DNA of 64,000 bases from NCBI GenBank assembly GCA_002831545.1, contig CP025095.1, positions 2,294,001-2,358,000 of the forward strand. The letters run 5' to 3'. A program made the position numbers and the translations under genes. This document shows, piece after piece, positions 31,343 to 39,964 of the stretch; within the stretch, counting starts at the first letter, position 1; the number at the start of each line of letters is the position of its first letter. The DNA is from Streptococcus suis (GTDB taxonomy: Bacteria; Bacillota; Bacilli; Lactobacillales; Streptococcaceae). Below the pieces are notes generated by a model. It ran no database searches, had not been told where the DNA came from, and saw only the letters and a program-made list of their open reading frames with translations.

Positions 31343-32264
31343 AAAACCCTTTGCCTACGCATCCATCTTCGGAATACTTTTGACAGGAGGCTTTACTTAC
31401 TCCATGTTAAAAACCTTCGTGCTTTCCGAGGCCATCACAACGGTTGCTGCAAGTAATGCCACAGCCAATAGCCAGAACACTGCTACTTCATCGTCGTCAA
31501 CTGCCGCAACCACTGCAACTAATGTCTCTACAACGGATACTAGTTATACTGATGACAATATCCAAATCAACTTAGAGACCATCACTACCAACAACACAAC
31601 TGTTTACGTCGCAGATATTCAGGTCAGCTCACCCGAGTATTTAAAAACAGCACTTGCACAAAACACTTACGGTACAAACGTAACAGCTAAAACTTCTGAA
31701 ACTGCGGCAGCAAACAATGCTATCTTAGCTGTTAACGGTGACTACTACGGAGCCAACTCGACTGGTTATGTTATTAAGAATGGAGTTCTGTATCGAGACA
31801 CCGTTCGGGACAATGCAGCTTACGGCGACTTGGCAATCTACACAGATGGCTCATTTGAGGTCATCTATGAAAATGAAATCACTGCCCAGGAATTGATTGA
31901 CAAGGGCGTTGTCAACCTCTTAGCATTTGGTCCATCATTGGTAGAGAATGGTGAAATTGTCGTTGATACATCAACAGAAGTCGGACGTGCAATGTCATCC
32001 AATCCTCGTTCTGCTATCGGAATTATCGATGAAAATCATTATATCATCGTCGTAGCAGATGGACGTACGTCTGAAAGCCAAGGACTTTCTCTCTATCAAA
32101 TGGCCGAGGTTATGAAGCAGTATGGTGCCCAAACAGCCTATAACCTTGACGGTGGTGGTTCGTCAACCCTCTACTTCAACGGCCAAGTCATCAACAATCC
32201 AACAACAAATGGAAATACTATCTCAGAAAGGGCGGTGAGTGACATTGTCTACATCGGTTACTAA
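31329..32264 (+). CDS. Exported phosphodiester glycosidase (NAGPA domain)
   Basis: 311 residues from the ATG at 31329 (CATTTTCCC lead, overlapping the GT2 stop by 14 bases). Signal or membrane helix (about 8-30), then a Ser/Thr/Ala-rich stretch (about 38-75, likely a flexible wall linker), and a NAGPA/phosphodiester glycosidase domain: AVNGDYYG, YGDLAIYTDGSFEV, NPRSAIGIIDENHYIIVVADGR and YNLDGGGSSTLYFNG. The domain removes phosphodiester-linked sugars; this family is often called exopolysaccharide biosynthesis protein. Likely acts on the product of the GT2-GtrA pair. Confidence 0.85.
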   Translation: MKLLKKPFAYASIFGILLTGGFTYSMLKTFVLSEAITTVAASNATANSQNTATSSSSTAATTATNVSTTDTSYTDDNIQINLETITTNNTTVYVADIQVSSPEYLKTALAQNTYGTNVTAKTSETAAANNAILAVNGDYYGANSTGYVIKNGVLYRDTVRDNAAYGDLAIYTDGSFEVIYENEITAQELIDKGVVNLLAFGPSLVENGEIVVDTSTEVGRAMSSNPRSAIGIIDENHYIIVVADGRTSESQGLSLYQMAEVMKQYGAQTAYNLDGGGSSTLYFNGQVINNPTTNGNTISERAVSDIVYIGY

Positions 32265-32655
32265 TTCAACTACAAGAGTTTCAAGAACATTTATCTCCTA
32301 CTTAGCAATAACAGCTTTCCTGTTTATTTTCAGTCGAATCTATGAAAGTCTCAGCTATGGCGAAGTCTCTGTCTTTATGCATTATATGTTCTGTGTACCA
32401 TTAATTGGCGGAGCTGTGTTACTCGGTTTGCTGCAACTTATACCTACTCTTTCACGTCTCTCTTATAATTTGTGGAATTCTGGCGTTGCAACTATTACAG
32501 CTGGTTGTCTTCTCCGAGGTATTATCAACCTATCTGGACGTTCAACCACCTTAGATCAACCTTATTGGTACATCGGCGCAGCCTTCCTAGTTCTATCGTT
32601 AGTCGGTCTTTTCATCAATCCATCCGCAAATAATCGTCAAAGAACAACCACTTAA
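32239..32655 (+). CDS. Small membrane protein of unknown function
   Basis: 138 residues. Start is GTG at 32239 with AAAGGGCG upstream, overlapping the previous gene by 26 bases. Four hydrophobic segments (about 17-34, 44-64, 77-96, 108-128), short loops, no motif I recognise. Its coupling to the GT2 and glycosidase genes suggests a role in the same surface-glycan pathway. Confidence 0.75.
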   Translation: MTLSTSVTNSTTRVSRTFISYLAITAFLFIFSRIYESLSYGEVSVFMHYMFCVPLIGGAVLLGLLQLIPTLSRLSYNLWNSGVATITAGCLLRGIINLSGRSTTLDQPYWYIGAAFLVLSLVGLFINPSANNRQRTTT

Positions 32656-32670
32656 TCTACAAATTAATTG

Positions 32671-32703
32671 CAAGGGCACTTAACATTCTTAGGTGCCTTT
32701 TAC
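32671..32703 (+). terminator. Terminator after the membrane protein gene
   Basis: AAGGGCACTTAA pairs with TTAGGTGCCTTTT, followed by T; it ends the GT2 operon before ilvD. Confidence 0.7.
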
Positions 32704-32721
32704 TGTAGAATGAATTATTGA

Positions 32722-32786
32722 AAAATTCGGAAATTTCCAATTAGTTATCAAATCTTTTATCGTTTCTTTCATATCTATGATATAAT
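32722..32786 (+). promoter_or_regulatory. ilvD promoter with weak CodY-like box
   Basis: Extended -10 TGATATAAT (TATAAT 32781-32786) lies 28 bases before ilvD. AAAATTCGGAAATTT at 32722-32736 matches 11 of 15 CodY consensus positions. The ilvB site is far stronger, so this box is tentative. Confidence 0.4.
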
Positions 32787-32813
32787 GGGTAAAATAAGAT
32801 AGGGAGAAGAGTA

Positions 32814-34529
32814 ATGACCGAAAAAGATACACTAAAAAACCTCCGTCATCGTAGTTCTGTCTATGATTCGATGGTCAAATCACCTAACCGTGCTATGTTA
32901 AGAGCAACAGGAATGACCGACGATAGTTTTGAAAAACCGATTGTTGGGGTTATTTCGACATGGGCTGAAAATACACCTTGTAACATCCACCTTCATGACT
33001 TTGGAAAATTAGCCAAAGAAGGGGTAAAAGATGCAGGTGCCTGGCCTGTTCAATACGGTACCATCACCGTTGCAGACGGAATCGCTATGGGAACGCCTGG
33101 TATGCGCTTCTCACTGACTTCTCGTGATATCATAGCCGACTCTATTGAGGCAGCTATGGGAGGACACAACGTCGATGCCTTTGTCGCAATCGGTGGCTGT
33201 GACAAAAACATGCCTGGTTCTATGATTGCTATCGCCAATATGGATATTCCTGCTATCTTTGCCTACGGTGGAACCATTGCGCCAGGTAATCTCAATGGTA
33301 AAGACATCGACTTGGTATCCGTTTTTGAAGGAATCGGAAAATGGAACAATGGCGACTTGACCGCTGAAGAAGTTCGTCAAATCGAATGTAATGCTTGCCC
33401 TGGACCTGGTGGTTGCGGTGGTATGTACACGGCCAATACCATGGCTACTGCCATTGAGGTTATGGGCATGTCTATTCCTGGCTCTTCTTCTCACCCTGCT
33501 GAATCTCCTGAGAAGAAGGCTGATATTGAAGAAGCTGGTCGTGCTGTTGTACGCATGCTAGAACTTGGCATTAAACCATCTGACATTATGACTCGTGAAG
33601 CATTTGAAGATGCTATTACAGTCACAATGGCTCTGGGCGGCTCAACCAACGCTACGCTCCATCTTCTAGCCATCGCCCATGCTGCTAATGTCGACCTCAC
33701 TCTTGAAGATTTCAACGATTTCCAAGAACGCGTACCTCACTTGGCAGACCTCAAACCATCTGGTAAATATGTTTTCCAAGACCTCTATAATGTCGGCGGT
33801 GTCCCTGCGGTTATGAAATACTTGCTCAAAAACGGCTTCCTTCATGGCGATCGCATCACATGTACAGGTAAAACCGTTGCTGAAAACCTAGAGAATTTTG
33901 CAGACTTGACTCCAGGTCAAGATGTCATCATGCCACTTGAAAATCCAAAACGTGCAGATGGCCCACTCATCATCCTAAAAGGTAATCTTGCTCCTGAAGG
34001 TGCCGTTGCCAAGGTTTCTGGTGTGAAAGTCCGCAACCATACAGGTCCAGCCAAGGTCTTTGATTCAGAAGAGGAAGCAATTGAAGCCGTCTTGACCGAT
34101 GAAATCGTAGATGGCGATGTAGTCGTTGTCCGCTATGTTGGACCAAAAGGTGGTCCTGGTATGCCTGAAATGCTGTCCCTTTCTTCTATGATTGTCGGAA
34201 AAGGCCAAGGTGACAAGGTTGCCCTTCTAACAGACGGTCGTTTCTCTGGTGGTACCTATGGACTGGTTGTTGGACACATCGCACCTGAAGCTCAGGACGG
34301 TGGTCCAATTGCCTACCTTCGTACTGGAGATTTGGTAACCGTTGATCAAGATACCAAAGAAATCACCATGCACGTTTCTGACCAAGAAATCGAAGAACGC
34401 AAGAAAACAACTGTTATTCCACCACTCTACTCTCGTGGTGTTCTCGGAAAATACGCCCACACTGTATCCTCTGCCTCTAAAGGAGCCGTTACCGACTTCT
34501 GGAGACCGGAACAAACTGGGAAAAAATAA
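32814..34529 (+). CDS. ilvD: Dihydroxy-acid dehydratase IlvD
   Basis: 571 residues. Fe-S enzyme that dehydrates dihydroxy acids in valine/isoleucine synthesis. The cluster-binding cysteines are in [10 protein letters not shown] (about 122-131) and [21 protein letters not shown] (about 194-214), plus the conserved [26 protein letters not shown] precedes the ATG at 32814. Not in the ilvB-N-C transcript. Maturation presumably uses the suf system in this same window. Confidence 0.95.
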   Translation: MTEKDTLKNLRHRSSVYDSMVKSPNRAMLRATGMTDDSFEKPIVGVISTWAENTPCNIHLHDFGKLAKEGVKDAGAWPVQYGTITVADGIAMGTPGMRFSLTSRDIIADSIEAAMGGHNVDAFVAIGGCDKNMPGSMIAIANMDIPAIFAYGGTIAPGNLNGKDIDLVSVFEGIGKWNNGDLTAEEVRQIECNACPGPGGCGGMYTANTMATAIEVMGMSIPGSSSHPAESPEKKADIEEAGRAVVRMLELGIKPSDIMTREAFEDAITVTMALGGSTNATLHLLAIAHAANVDLTLEDFNDFQERVPHLADLKPSGKYVFQDLYNVGGVPAVMKYLLKNGFLHGDRITCTGKTVAENLENFADLTPGQDVIMPLENPKRADGPLIILKGNLAPEGAVAKVSGVKVRNHTGPAKVFDSEEEAIEAVLTDEIVDGDVVVVRYVGPKGGPGMPEMLSLSSMIVGKGQGDKVALLTDGRFSGGTYGLVVGHIAPEAQDGGPIAYLRTGDLVTVDQDTKEITMHVSDQEIEERKKTTVIPPLYSRGVLGKYAHTVSSASKGAVTDFWRPEQTGKK

Positions 34530-34543
34530 AAGAACTCAACGAC

Positions 34544-34563
34544 CCTGTCCTCGCGGCAGGGTT
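34544..34563 (+). terminator. Terminator after ilvD
   Basis: CCCTGTCCTCGCGGCAGGG stem followed by TTTT, between ilvD and the next gene, which it may partly isolate. Confidence 0.55.
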
Positions 34564-34580
34564 TTCCAAAAGGAGAAAAA

Positions 34581-34967
34581 ATGAAACTAACTGTCGAACT
34601 CTCCCGCTTTCGTGTTAAAGAAGGCAAAACCGTTCAAGTAGATGAATGGATGGCCTTTCTCAACGAGCACATGGAAGACACCCTTCTCACTCTTGAAGGA
34701 GAGAAAATGTATGTCGAAACCATCTTCCGTGAGGTATTGGACGGACGCGAATACCTTTACTGGTATTCTGTTCAAGCCGAAGGAGGGAATGAAGTCGAAG
34801 ATTCAGAATCCTATATCGACAAAAAACATTTGGAATATTGGGAAGAGTGCATCGATCCAAGCTATGGTATGGTTGACCTCGAACCCCAGGTTATTATGAT
34901 TCCAAAACCGATTTATGAAACCATGGAAAAACTTGATAAACGTTATGACGAAACATATAAAAAATGA
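34581..34967 (+). CDS. DUF6176 family protein
   Basis: 128 residues, soluble, acidic. The N-terminal MKLTVELSRFRVKEGKTVQVDEWMAFLNEHMEDTLLTLEGEKMYVE and the W/Y-rich middle (REYLYWYSVQAEGGNEVED) fit DUF6176 proteins of streptococci; the function is unknown. AAAGGAG stands before the ATG. The TGA stop lies inside a terminator hairpin shared with the convergent neighbour. Confidence 0.78.
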   Translation: MKLTVELSRFRVKEGKTVQVDEWMAFLNEHMEDTLLTLEGEKMYVETIFREVLDGREYLYWYSVQAEGGNEVEDSESYIDKKHLEYWEECIDPSYGMVDLEPQVIMIPKPIYETMEKLDKRYDETYKK

Positions 34968-34993
34968 GTTGCTCAGTACAACTCATTTTCTTT
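34961..34993. terminator. Bidirectional terminator between convergent genes
   Basis: AAAATGAGTTG CTCAGTA CAACTCATTTT. The stop codons of both the DUF6176 gene (+) and the MIP18-type gene (-) are in the stem arms. Confidence 0.8.
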
Positions 34994-35330
34994 TCGGACT
35001 AATACCCAATGTAATCCGTCCTAGACGGCTGATGCGTGTCATTTTCCAAGCAGGAGACCAGACAATTTCAACTTGTGCATCTTCAATGCCATCAATGGTC
35101 TTCAAGGCTGTAACAAGCTCTCCTGGCATAGTATCGGCACAGGAACAGCCTGCATCCGTAAAGGTCATGATAACCTTACAAAATCCAGCTTCATCTAAAT
35201 GAATCTCATAAATCAAACCCAAATTGTAGATGTCTAGTTCAATTTCAGGATCGTAAATAGATTCCAAAACCTCTACCAACTGTTCTGACAAAACAAGGGC
35301 TCGCTCATTGATCTGAATATCTTCTCTCAT
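34983..35330 (-). CDS. MIP18/DUF59 family metal-sulfur cluster assembly factor
   Basis: 115 residues. The DUF59 core is VLESIYDPEIELDIYNLGLIYEI (about 19-41), followed by MTFTDAGCSCADTMPGELVTALKTI with the conserved cysteine region near residue 60. Proteins of this family (SufT, PaaD-like) help mature Fe-S proteins. It lies close to ilvD, an Fe-S enzyme, but on the opposite strand. Confidence 0.9.
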   Translation of the reverse strand: MREDIQINERALVLSEQLVEVLESIYDPEIELDIYNLGLIYEIHLDEAGFCKVIMTFTDAGCSCADTMPGELVTALKTIDGIEDAQVEIVWSPAWKMTRISRLGRITLGISPKRK

Positions 35331-35420
35331 TTATCCAAATACTCCTAAAACATTTATAAAAAGTATTGTATCATAATTATTTGAAATATACTTGTCTTAT
35401 CAGATGTTTTCATCTAGTTT

Positions 35421-35870
35421 TCAAAGTGTACGAACCTCTGAATTCTCACCTTGACCAATAGAAAAGATATACTTATGACCTTGAGTCAAGCTATGATAGA
35501 AGCCATGACCAGCATAAATCTGAAATACTTGCATTGTATCACTAGACTCATCTTTATAGATATGTTGATAATAAGGATTATCCGCAAAAACTGTCTTTAG
35601 ATAGTCGTTCTCCACAGGTCTGGCAGTCCCTTCTACACGCACTACCTGGATAAGGTACCCTTCCTCAGAAATAGCAGTCATCGCAACTCTTTGATCCCCC
35701 ATCAATTGATCATAGAAATGCGTTTCTGGGCTTGTCATAAAGAAAATCCCTTCTTCGTTTGCTGCAATGATATGAGCATGACGAGCATGTGGATTTCCAT
35801 ACTCATCCAGAGTTGCAAAAACTCCAACCTTCATATCTTCCAAAATATGCATAATATCTTTTAGTTCCAT
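35421..35870 (-). CDS. Pyridoxamine 5'-phosphate oxidase family protein
   Basis: 149 residues from the ATG at 35870 with AAGGGGTG upstream; the frame is open to 35891 but those residues carry no RBS. A split-barrel flavin-binding fold is indicated by VGVFATLDEYGNPHARHAHIIAANEEGIFFMTSPETHFYDQLMGDQRVAMTAISEEGYLIQVVRVEGTARPV. Probably an FMN- or F420-type reductase-like protein; the substrate is not readable. Confidence 0.85.
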   Translation of the reverse strand: MELKDIMHILEDMKVGVFATLDEYGNPHARHAHIIAANEEGIFFMTSPETHFYDQLMGDQRVAMTAISEEGYLIQVVRVEGTARPVENDYLKTVFADNPYYQHIYKDESSDTMQVFQIYAGHGFYHSLTQGHKYIFSIGQGENSEVRTL

Positions 35871-36222
35871 GGTATCACCCCTTGAAAACACCTATTTTCT
35901 AAAGTATATCAAAAACAAGCGAAAATGTTAAGTGGGATATTGATAGAAATGGTGAAAGTGTTTCATGAACAACTCCCTACTGACAGAACCATTAAAGAAG
36001 GTAGCTATGTTTGCTTCATTTTCAACCTTCAAAGGTTCCTCAACCCTTTTGATTTCCAATTGGTATAGATTTGACTCTGAACCGATTATGACATCAATCA
36101 AAATCCGTTGTAACTATAAAAACTACCTAATTATAAAAAAGCGACTCTTGAGTGCTTTGAACCGTTGATATATCGAGGTATGTAAACGTTTACTAAACAG
36201 GTTTGCTTTACGTGCTTTCTTA
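35871..36222. other. Region between the oxidase gene and the rpsI 3' remnant
   Basis: About 350 bases. It holds a minus-strand open stretch at 35928-36115 that ends with TAA and lacks a good start, and then the distal copy of the rpsI 3' end (36152-36222). No other gene was found; a plus-strand frame at 35965-36168 has neither RBS nor a family look. Confidence 0.5.
35928..36115 (-). pseudogene. Possible C-terminal gene remnant
   Basis: A minus-strand stretch of about 60 codons ends at TAA (35928-35930) and reads like real protein (..LYQLEIKRVEEPLKVENEAN.., ..FFNGSVSRELFMKHFHHFYQYP). It has stops just upstream, no ATG near the start, and no RBS. It sits next to the distal rpsI remnant, so it may be the tail of a gene cut off when the island formed. 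I do not recognise the family. Confidence 0.35.
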
Positions 36223-36250
36223 TACTCAACAAAAATCAAAAGCAAACCAG

Positions 36251-36748
36251 TCAAGTGTTTTTAAACCATTGTCTACTAACAATTGGTTTTAAAATAGACC
36301 AATCTAACTCTCGTATTACTTCTTGAAGCTTGTTTATCACATCGTCTAGTGTTTTAAAAGCTTTATTCTTAAACCCTCTCTTTCGAATCTCAGCCCAAAC
36401 TTGTTCAATTGGATTCATTTCAGGAGTATAGGGAGGAATAAACTCAAAACCAATATTATGTGGTTTCTCTAAGGTACTTGATTTATGCCAAACGGCATTG
36501 TCCATCACTAATAAAATATAATCGTCAGGATAAGCTTCAGATAGTTGTTTGAGAAAAACATTCATCCAATCTGTATTACAGCCCCCAGCGATAATGAAGA
36601 AGGACTCTCCTGTATGGGCATCAACAGCACCATAGCAATAGCGATACTCACGAATATAGTGACTATGTACATGCGGTCTCACCCCTTTTGGTGCCCAGGC
36701 CTTCCCAATTTTACTGATCCGACCGAAACCCACCTCATCTTGATACAT
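36251..36748 (-). CDS. IS630 transposase, catalytic (DDE) part, orfB
   Basis: 165 residues as an independent frame, starting MYQDEVGFGRISKIGKAWAPKG. The DDE catalytic core of IS630/Tc1-mariner type: first Asp in YQDEVGFG, second in LLVMDNAVWHKS, and Glu in NPIEQVWAEIRK. The frame is open before the ATG through NSRRYHKVRL, so it is probably expressed as a fusion with the upstream orfA via a +1 shift (CAAGAATAG region near 36776). May still be functional. Confidence 0.85.
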   Translation of the reverse strand: MYQDEVGFGRISKIGKAWAPKGVRPHVHSHYIREYRYCYGAVDAHTGESFFIIAGGCNTDWMNVFLKQLSEAYPDDYILLVMDNAVWHKSSTLEKPHNIGFEFIPPYTPEMNPIEQVWAEIRKRGFKNKAFKTLDDVINKLQEVIRELDWSILKPIVSRQWFKNT

Positions 36749-36773
36749 TAGCCTGACTTTATGATAGCGACGA

Positions 36774-37286
36774 CTATTCTTGAAGCGCTTTCCTGTTTTC
36801 GTGAATGAAGATTTTATTTTTAGACGCTAGAATCGTTTCGGCGTCTGCTTTTTTAGGGTGTTCTGGTCTTGGCGTCACTTTGCGCCAACCATGGCGTTTA
36901 AGAATGGCATAGAATCCTTCCTTGGTCGTAGGGTGTCCAACCCGTTTCTGATAAGCTTCATAGAGAGAGTTTATCGTCACAAATTCGCCATTTAGTGAGG
37001 CTGTTAACTGTTCTTTTAGAAACGCTTCCTCTTCTTGAAGGGTTAAATATTGACGGTTCCGTCCACCTCGCGTTTCTCTTACTAGAGCTGAAATCCCCTC
37101 AAGTTCGTACTTGCGCTGTAAGGACCAGATTGTATACTTTGAATAGCCGATGAGGTTAGTGATTTCCTTATAGCTAAGACCTTCTGCTCTGAACAAGATA
37201 ACTTGAAGTCGTCTATGAAATGGAGAATAGGTTTTATCTTTCAAATAAGTTTTTAATTCTTTCGTTTGTTCGATAGTAAGTTTCAT
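36774..37286 (-). CDS. IS630 transposase, DNA-binding part, orfA
   Basis: 170 residues. Paired helix-turn-helix domains: LSYKEITNLIGYSKYTIWSLQRKYELEGISALV (about 35-67) and a second winged helix, TINSLYEAYQKRVGHPTTKEGFYAILKRHGWRK (about 102-134). It binds the terminal repeats. The TAG stop at 36774 is in the next frame from orfB, and a +1 shift there would make the complete transposase. Confidence 0.85.
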   Translation of the reverse strand: MKLTIEQTKELKTYLKDKTYSPFHRRLQVILFRAEGLSYKEITNLIGYSKYTIWSLQRKYELEGISALVRETRGGRNRQYLTLQEEEAFLKEQLTASLNGEFVTINSLYEAYQKRVGHPTTKEGFYAILKRHGWRKVTPRPEHPKKADAETILASKNKIFIHENRKALQE

Positions 37287-37442
37287 AAATCTATTATAGG
37301 TTAGTTTTTGTTTTTTGAATAGTATTAAGACCTGGTTTTGGGTTCCAAAAGTAAAATCTCAATAAAAGCCTATTAAAGCAAACTTTCAAATAGATTACCA
37401 AAAACTCGTTTTCGGAGCTTATATAGTTGAGAAATGGATAAG

Positions 37443-37473
37443 CAAGTCGTCATAGAATGACTTGTTTTTTTAT
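37443..37473 (+). terminator. Hairpin with T-run, plus orientation
   Basis: AAGTCGTCAT AG AATGACTT followed by seven T. It points in plus orientation although the neighbouring TIR gene is on minus, so it may be a remnant of a lost plus-strand gene or act on readthrough from the flank. Confidence 0.5.
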
Positions 37474-37502
37474 TCCCTGATTCGAGTTATTTTAAATACT
37501 AA

Positions 37503-38294
37503 TCACTGCTCAATATTTATCTTTAATTCCCTAAAATTTACCGGTTCAAATGACTTTATATGCAAAATACCTTCTAGCTGTAATGGTAATTGCTTAGAGA
37601 CCAACCTGCCTATAAAAGGTTGACTTGGCGTAATAGAACGCTGCAGAATTCCAATTTGCATTTTAAATGCTTTCTCTCTACCATCACTTAATTTCTTATA
37701 TGTTTCCCCTTGCATACTCCGGTATATCGTTTCTGTTAAGGGACGAACTTCATATGAGTCAATTGGATTTTTGCAAACAAAACCAAAAGATGCATCACTT
37801 TCCACAAAATGTGTAGTAAAAATTTTAAACTCAACCTCATTAGTTGATATATATTTAATAGAAACTTGTAAATTCTCTATATCAGGTAAGGGTGTATATC
37901 TCGAACTGCCACTTATCACACTTCGCATTTGTTCAATAGTATTATCTAATCCTTGACTAAATAAATCAATGTAGTATACATCTGTTAAAATAGCTGGTAT
38001 CTTGCAATCAGAAACCTTTATTGGGACAAATTTAACTCCCTCATAGAGAGACTTAGTTAGAGCCGCTTGCCATTCTTTTTTGACCATGTTGCTATTCAAG
38101 CTATTTGATGATAGAAAATAAAAAAATGTTGTAACTTTTTCAAGCCCTTCATCCATTTTGCCTATAATACTATCTCCTGGTTGCATAGACCATTTATCGT
38201 AGAAAATATTATCTCGTCCAAACTCAATCTCTAATCGTTTAGCAATCATATCTACTACATCTTGATCTCCGTGATTATAACTAATAAAAATCAT
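37503..38294 (-). CDS. TIR-domain protein
   Basis: 263 residues from the ATG at 38294 (GAGGAAGAG upstream); an in-frame TTG at 38342 without RBS is less likely. The N-terminal TIR domain (about 1-125) begins MIFISYNHGDQDVVDMIAKRL, has the loop YDKWSMQPGDSI, and the likely catalytic glutamate in SSNSLNSNMVKKEWQAAL (about residue 77). Bacterial TIR domains cleave NAD+ or make NAD-derived signals in anti-phage systems. The C-terminal half (about 130-263) is beta-rich and unrecognised. Located 204 bases from the AlbA_2 gene across a 10-bp tandem repeat. An NADase effector role is inferred. Confidence 0.85.
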   Translation of the reverse strand: MIFISYNHGDQDVVDMIAKRLEIEFGRDNIFYDKWSMQPGDSIIGKMDEGLEKVTTFFYFLSSNSLNSNMVKKEWQAALTKSLYEGVKFVPIKVSDCKIPAILTDVYYIDLFSQGLDNTIEQMRSVISGSSRYTPLPDIENLQVSIKYISTNEVEFKIFTTHFVESDASFGFVCKNPIDSYEVRPLTETIYRSMQGETYKKLSDGREKAFKMQIGILQRSITPSQPFIGRLVSKQLPLQLEGILHIKSFEPVNFRELKINIEQ

Positions 38295-38380
38295 CTCTTC
38301 CTCTTTCCATTCCTCATCTAGATACTTTTCACCTATAATCAAAATTATCCAACATATTGAATAATTTGGTGCCCTAGCAA

Positions 38381-38480
38381 CACTGTATTCTACTGTATCC
38401 TACTGCGTTCTACTGCGTTCTACTGCGTTCTACTGCGTTCTACTGCGTTCTACTGCGTTCTACTGCGTTCTACTGCGTTC
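38381..38480. repeat. Ten tandem 10-bp units upstream of the TIR gene
   Basis: Units are CACTGTATTC (38381-38390), TACTGTATCC (38391-38400) and then eight identical TACTGCGTTC copies (38401-38480). There are no gaps. The period equals about one DNA turn, so all copies face one side of the helix. It lies between the AlbA_2 stop (38498) and the TIR start (38294), i.e. in the likely promoter/leader of the TIR gene. It is not a CRISPR: no spacers. Confidence 0.92.
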
Positions 38481-38497
38481 TCAGTATAAAATGAAAT

Positions 38498-39949
38498 CTA
38501 TTTTGAAGCAAGAGTGTAGTATTGATTTTTGTCATTTTTACTATTGCCATACCATTTCAAGAGTCCTTGATCTGTCAATTTTTGCAACACTTTTCCTATA
38601 TGACGTCTGCTTCTACCAGTCAATTCAACAGCTTTTGCCGTTGTCATTCTCTCGCCTGAATTATACATATAGTGGATAATAGCCTGCTCGTCTGAGTTTA
38701 GGTTATCAAAATCAGAGAACTGTTTTTCCAAGCTGTCTCTTGTACGGAGATGTCGGCTGACAATGTTGTTCTCAAGCGTCAGGACAACCTTATTCCCAGG
38801 TTCTGAGAATTTAGGTTCATGGAGAAATGCAGATTCCATCTCCGAGTAGATACGTTTAACACCTTCATTCATCTCACGTACCCAACCGAACTCGGTCAGA
38901 GTTCGAGCAATACGTGGATTTCTCGAAAAGCGTTCATGCTTGATATTGTCAACGGTGACGATATTGGGTAATTTCCCTGGGCTATGAATCTCTAGTCGAT
39001 CATCAAACATAAGCACACGAATGTGATCACCATAGACAGAATAATCACGGTGAGTTACAGCATTGACAACACCTTCAAACCAGGCAAATTCAGGATACTC
39101 AGGCAAAATTTGGAATTGCCCATTGTCATCCAAATACTGAAATTCACGAAGCTGAGTACGAATAAAATCTCGTACCTTGATAATCAAAATTGGGAGAGCA
39201 TCATCAAAGGTTACTTCCTTGATAACATTAAAACTACTTCCAGTTCCCATATCTGTACCATCAAATCGCTGGAATCGGACACGCGCTTGAGGGAAGAATG
39301 CTGACGGATATTTGCCAAAGAGTAAAATTGCTGCCTTGGTTAATTTCCCATTGATTAGAAATCGACGTGCTTTAAGGATTTCTTCCACAGAACGCTCTGA
39401 TATATCAAAACGATTTTTAAAATCCTGAACCAAGCTATCGTCAATATCTTTCAGACGGGCATCAGGGACGACCTCATCTTCAAAGAAGCGTTGTCCTTTA
39501 TCATAACTGAGTTGAGTTCGTTGCTCATAACTCAACTTGACAGAGTCATCTCCTTGACGAAGATAAACATCATCATTTGGTGCTGCAATCACACGATTTG
39601 ATGACAATTCCACAGAGATAACTAAAATGAAATCTTCTTCACCCTTATGATTGATTACAGGGATTTCCTCAAAAGATAAATCCAAAGGAGTCTCACGCAT
39701 CCCACGATCAATCTTTTTGAAATCGTCTATGGGATAAGCTCTGCCGTCCTTGAAACCAGTGATAATATTTTCCTGTTTCTCATCCTCAATACCAATAACC
39801 AGTTGACCGCCATCCGCGTTGGCAAAAGCAATCAGGTGTTTGAGAAGTTCAGACGGTTTCTTTCTGGCTGATTTTCGATCTAGGTATTGGCTTTCTGGAG
39901 AGAATTGGTAGAGGGATAAATCATTAGATAAATATTCCTTATTTTCCAA
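38498..39949 (-). CDS. AlbA_2 (Schlafen-like) domain protein with wHTH
   Basis: 483 residues. Starts with TTG at 39949, with GAGGTG seven bases upstream. AlbA_2 N-terminal domain (about 18-150): SQYLDRKSARKKPSELLKHLIAFANADGGQLVIGIED. Middle ATP-binding HATPase_c_4-like region (about 270-370: VVNAVTHRDYSVYGDHIRVLMFDDRLEIHSPGKLPN). C-terminal winged helix (about 425-483: RMTTAKAVELTGRSRRHIGKVLQKLTDQGLLKW). Proteins of this family act as transcriptional regulators or nucleic-acid-binding defence factors. It lies 15 bases after the NTPase gene, so they are probably co-transcribed. Confidence 0.88.
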   Translation of the reverse strand: MENKEYLSNDLSLYQFSPESQYLDRKSARKKPSELLKHLIAFANADGGQLVIGIEDEKQENIITGFKDGRAYPIDDFKKIDRGMRETPLDLSFEEIPVINHKGEEDFILVISVELSSNRVIAAPNDDVYLRQGDDSVKLSYEQRTQLSYDKGQRFFEDEVVPDARLKDIDDSLVQDFKNRFDISERSVEEILKARRFLINGKLTKAAILLFGKYPSAFFPQARVRFQRFDGTDMGTGSSFNVIKEVTFDDALPILIIKVRDFIRTQLREFQYLDDNGQFQILPEYPEFAWFEGVVNAVTHRDYSVYGDHIRVLMFDDRLEIHSPGKLPNIVTVDNIKHERFSRNPRIARTLTEFGWVREMNEGVKRIYSEMESAFLHEPKFSEPGNKVVLTLENNIVSRHLRTRDSLEKQFSDFDNLNSDEQAIIHYMYNSGERMTTAKAVELTGRSRRHIGKVLQKLTDQGLLKWYGNSKNDKNQYYTLASK

Positions 39950-39964
39950 TTTGTAACACCTCTT

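Larger units (their letters stand above)
36223..37325. mobile_element. IS630-family insertion sequence
   Basis: 1103 bases. Ends TACTCAACAAAAATCAAAAG and, reversed, TACTATTCAAAAAACAAAAA form imperfect inverted repeats. The flanking TA (36221-36222 and 37326-37327) is the target duplication: removing the element plus one TA restores the rpsI-like sequence CTTTCT-TA-AGACC. It carries a two-frame transposase. Similar in organisation to IS630-Spn1. Confidence 0.85.
36152..37338 (-). pseudogene. rpsI: Distal copy of the rpsI 3' end, split by IS630
   Basis: Bases 36152-36222 match 48989-49059 at 60 of 71 positions with no gap. After the IS630 (36223-37325) the match goes on for eleven bases (37328-37338, AGACCTGGTTT). 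Read on the minus strand, it encodes a RpsI C-terminal end, KKARKANLFSKR, but the normal stop is changed to TTA, so reading runs on. It is therefore a dead fragment in the same orientation as the real gene at 49020. It looks like the displaced original 3' end left by site-specific integration. Confidence 0.7.

Noticed and set aside
34587..34775. Minus-strand frame in the DUF6176 gene
   Set aside because: It is a shadow of the plus-strand gene with no ribosome-binding site.
35965..36168. Plus-strand frame of 67 codons
   Set aside because: No ribosome-binding site, no family resemblance, and it lies over a minus-strand remnant.
38381..38480. Tandem repeats as a CRISPR array
   Set aside because: The units are 10 bases long with no spacers, and no cas gene is nearby.
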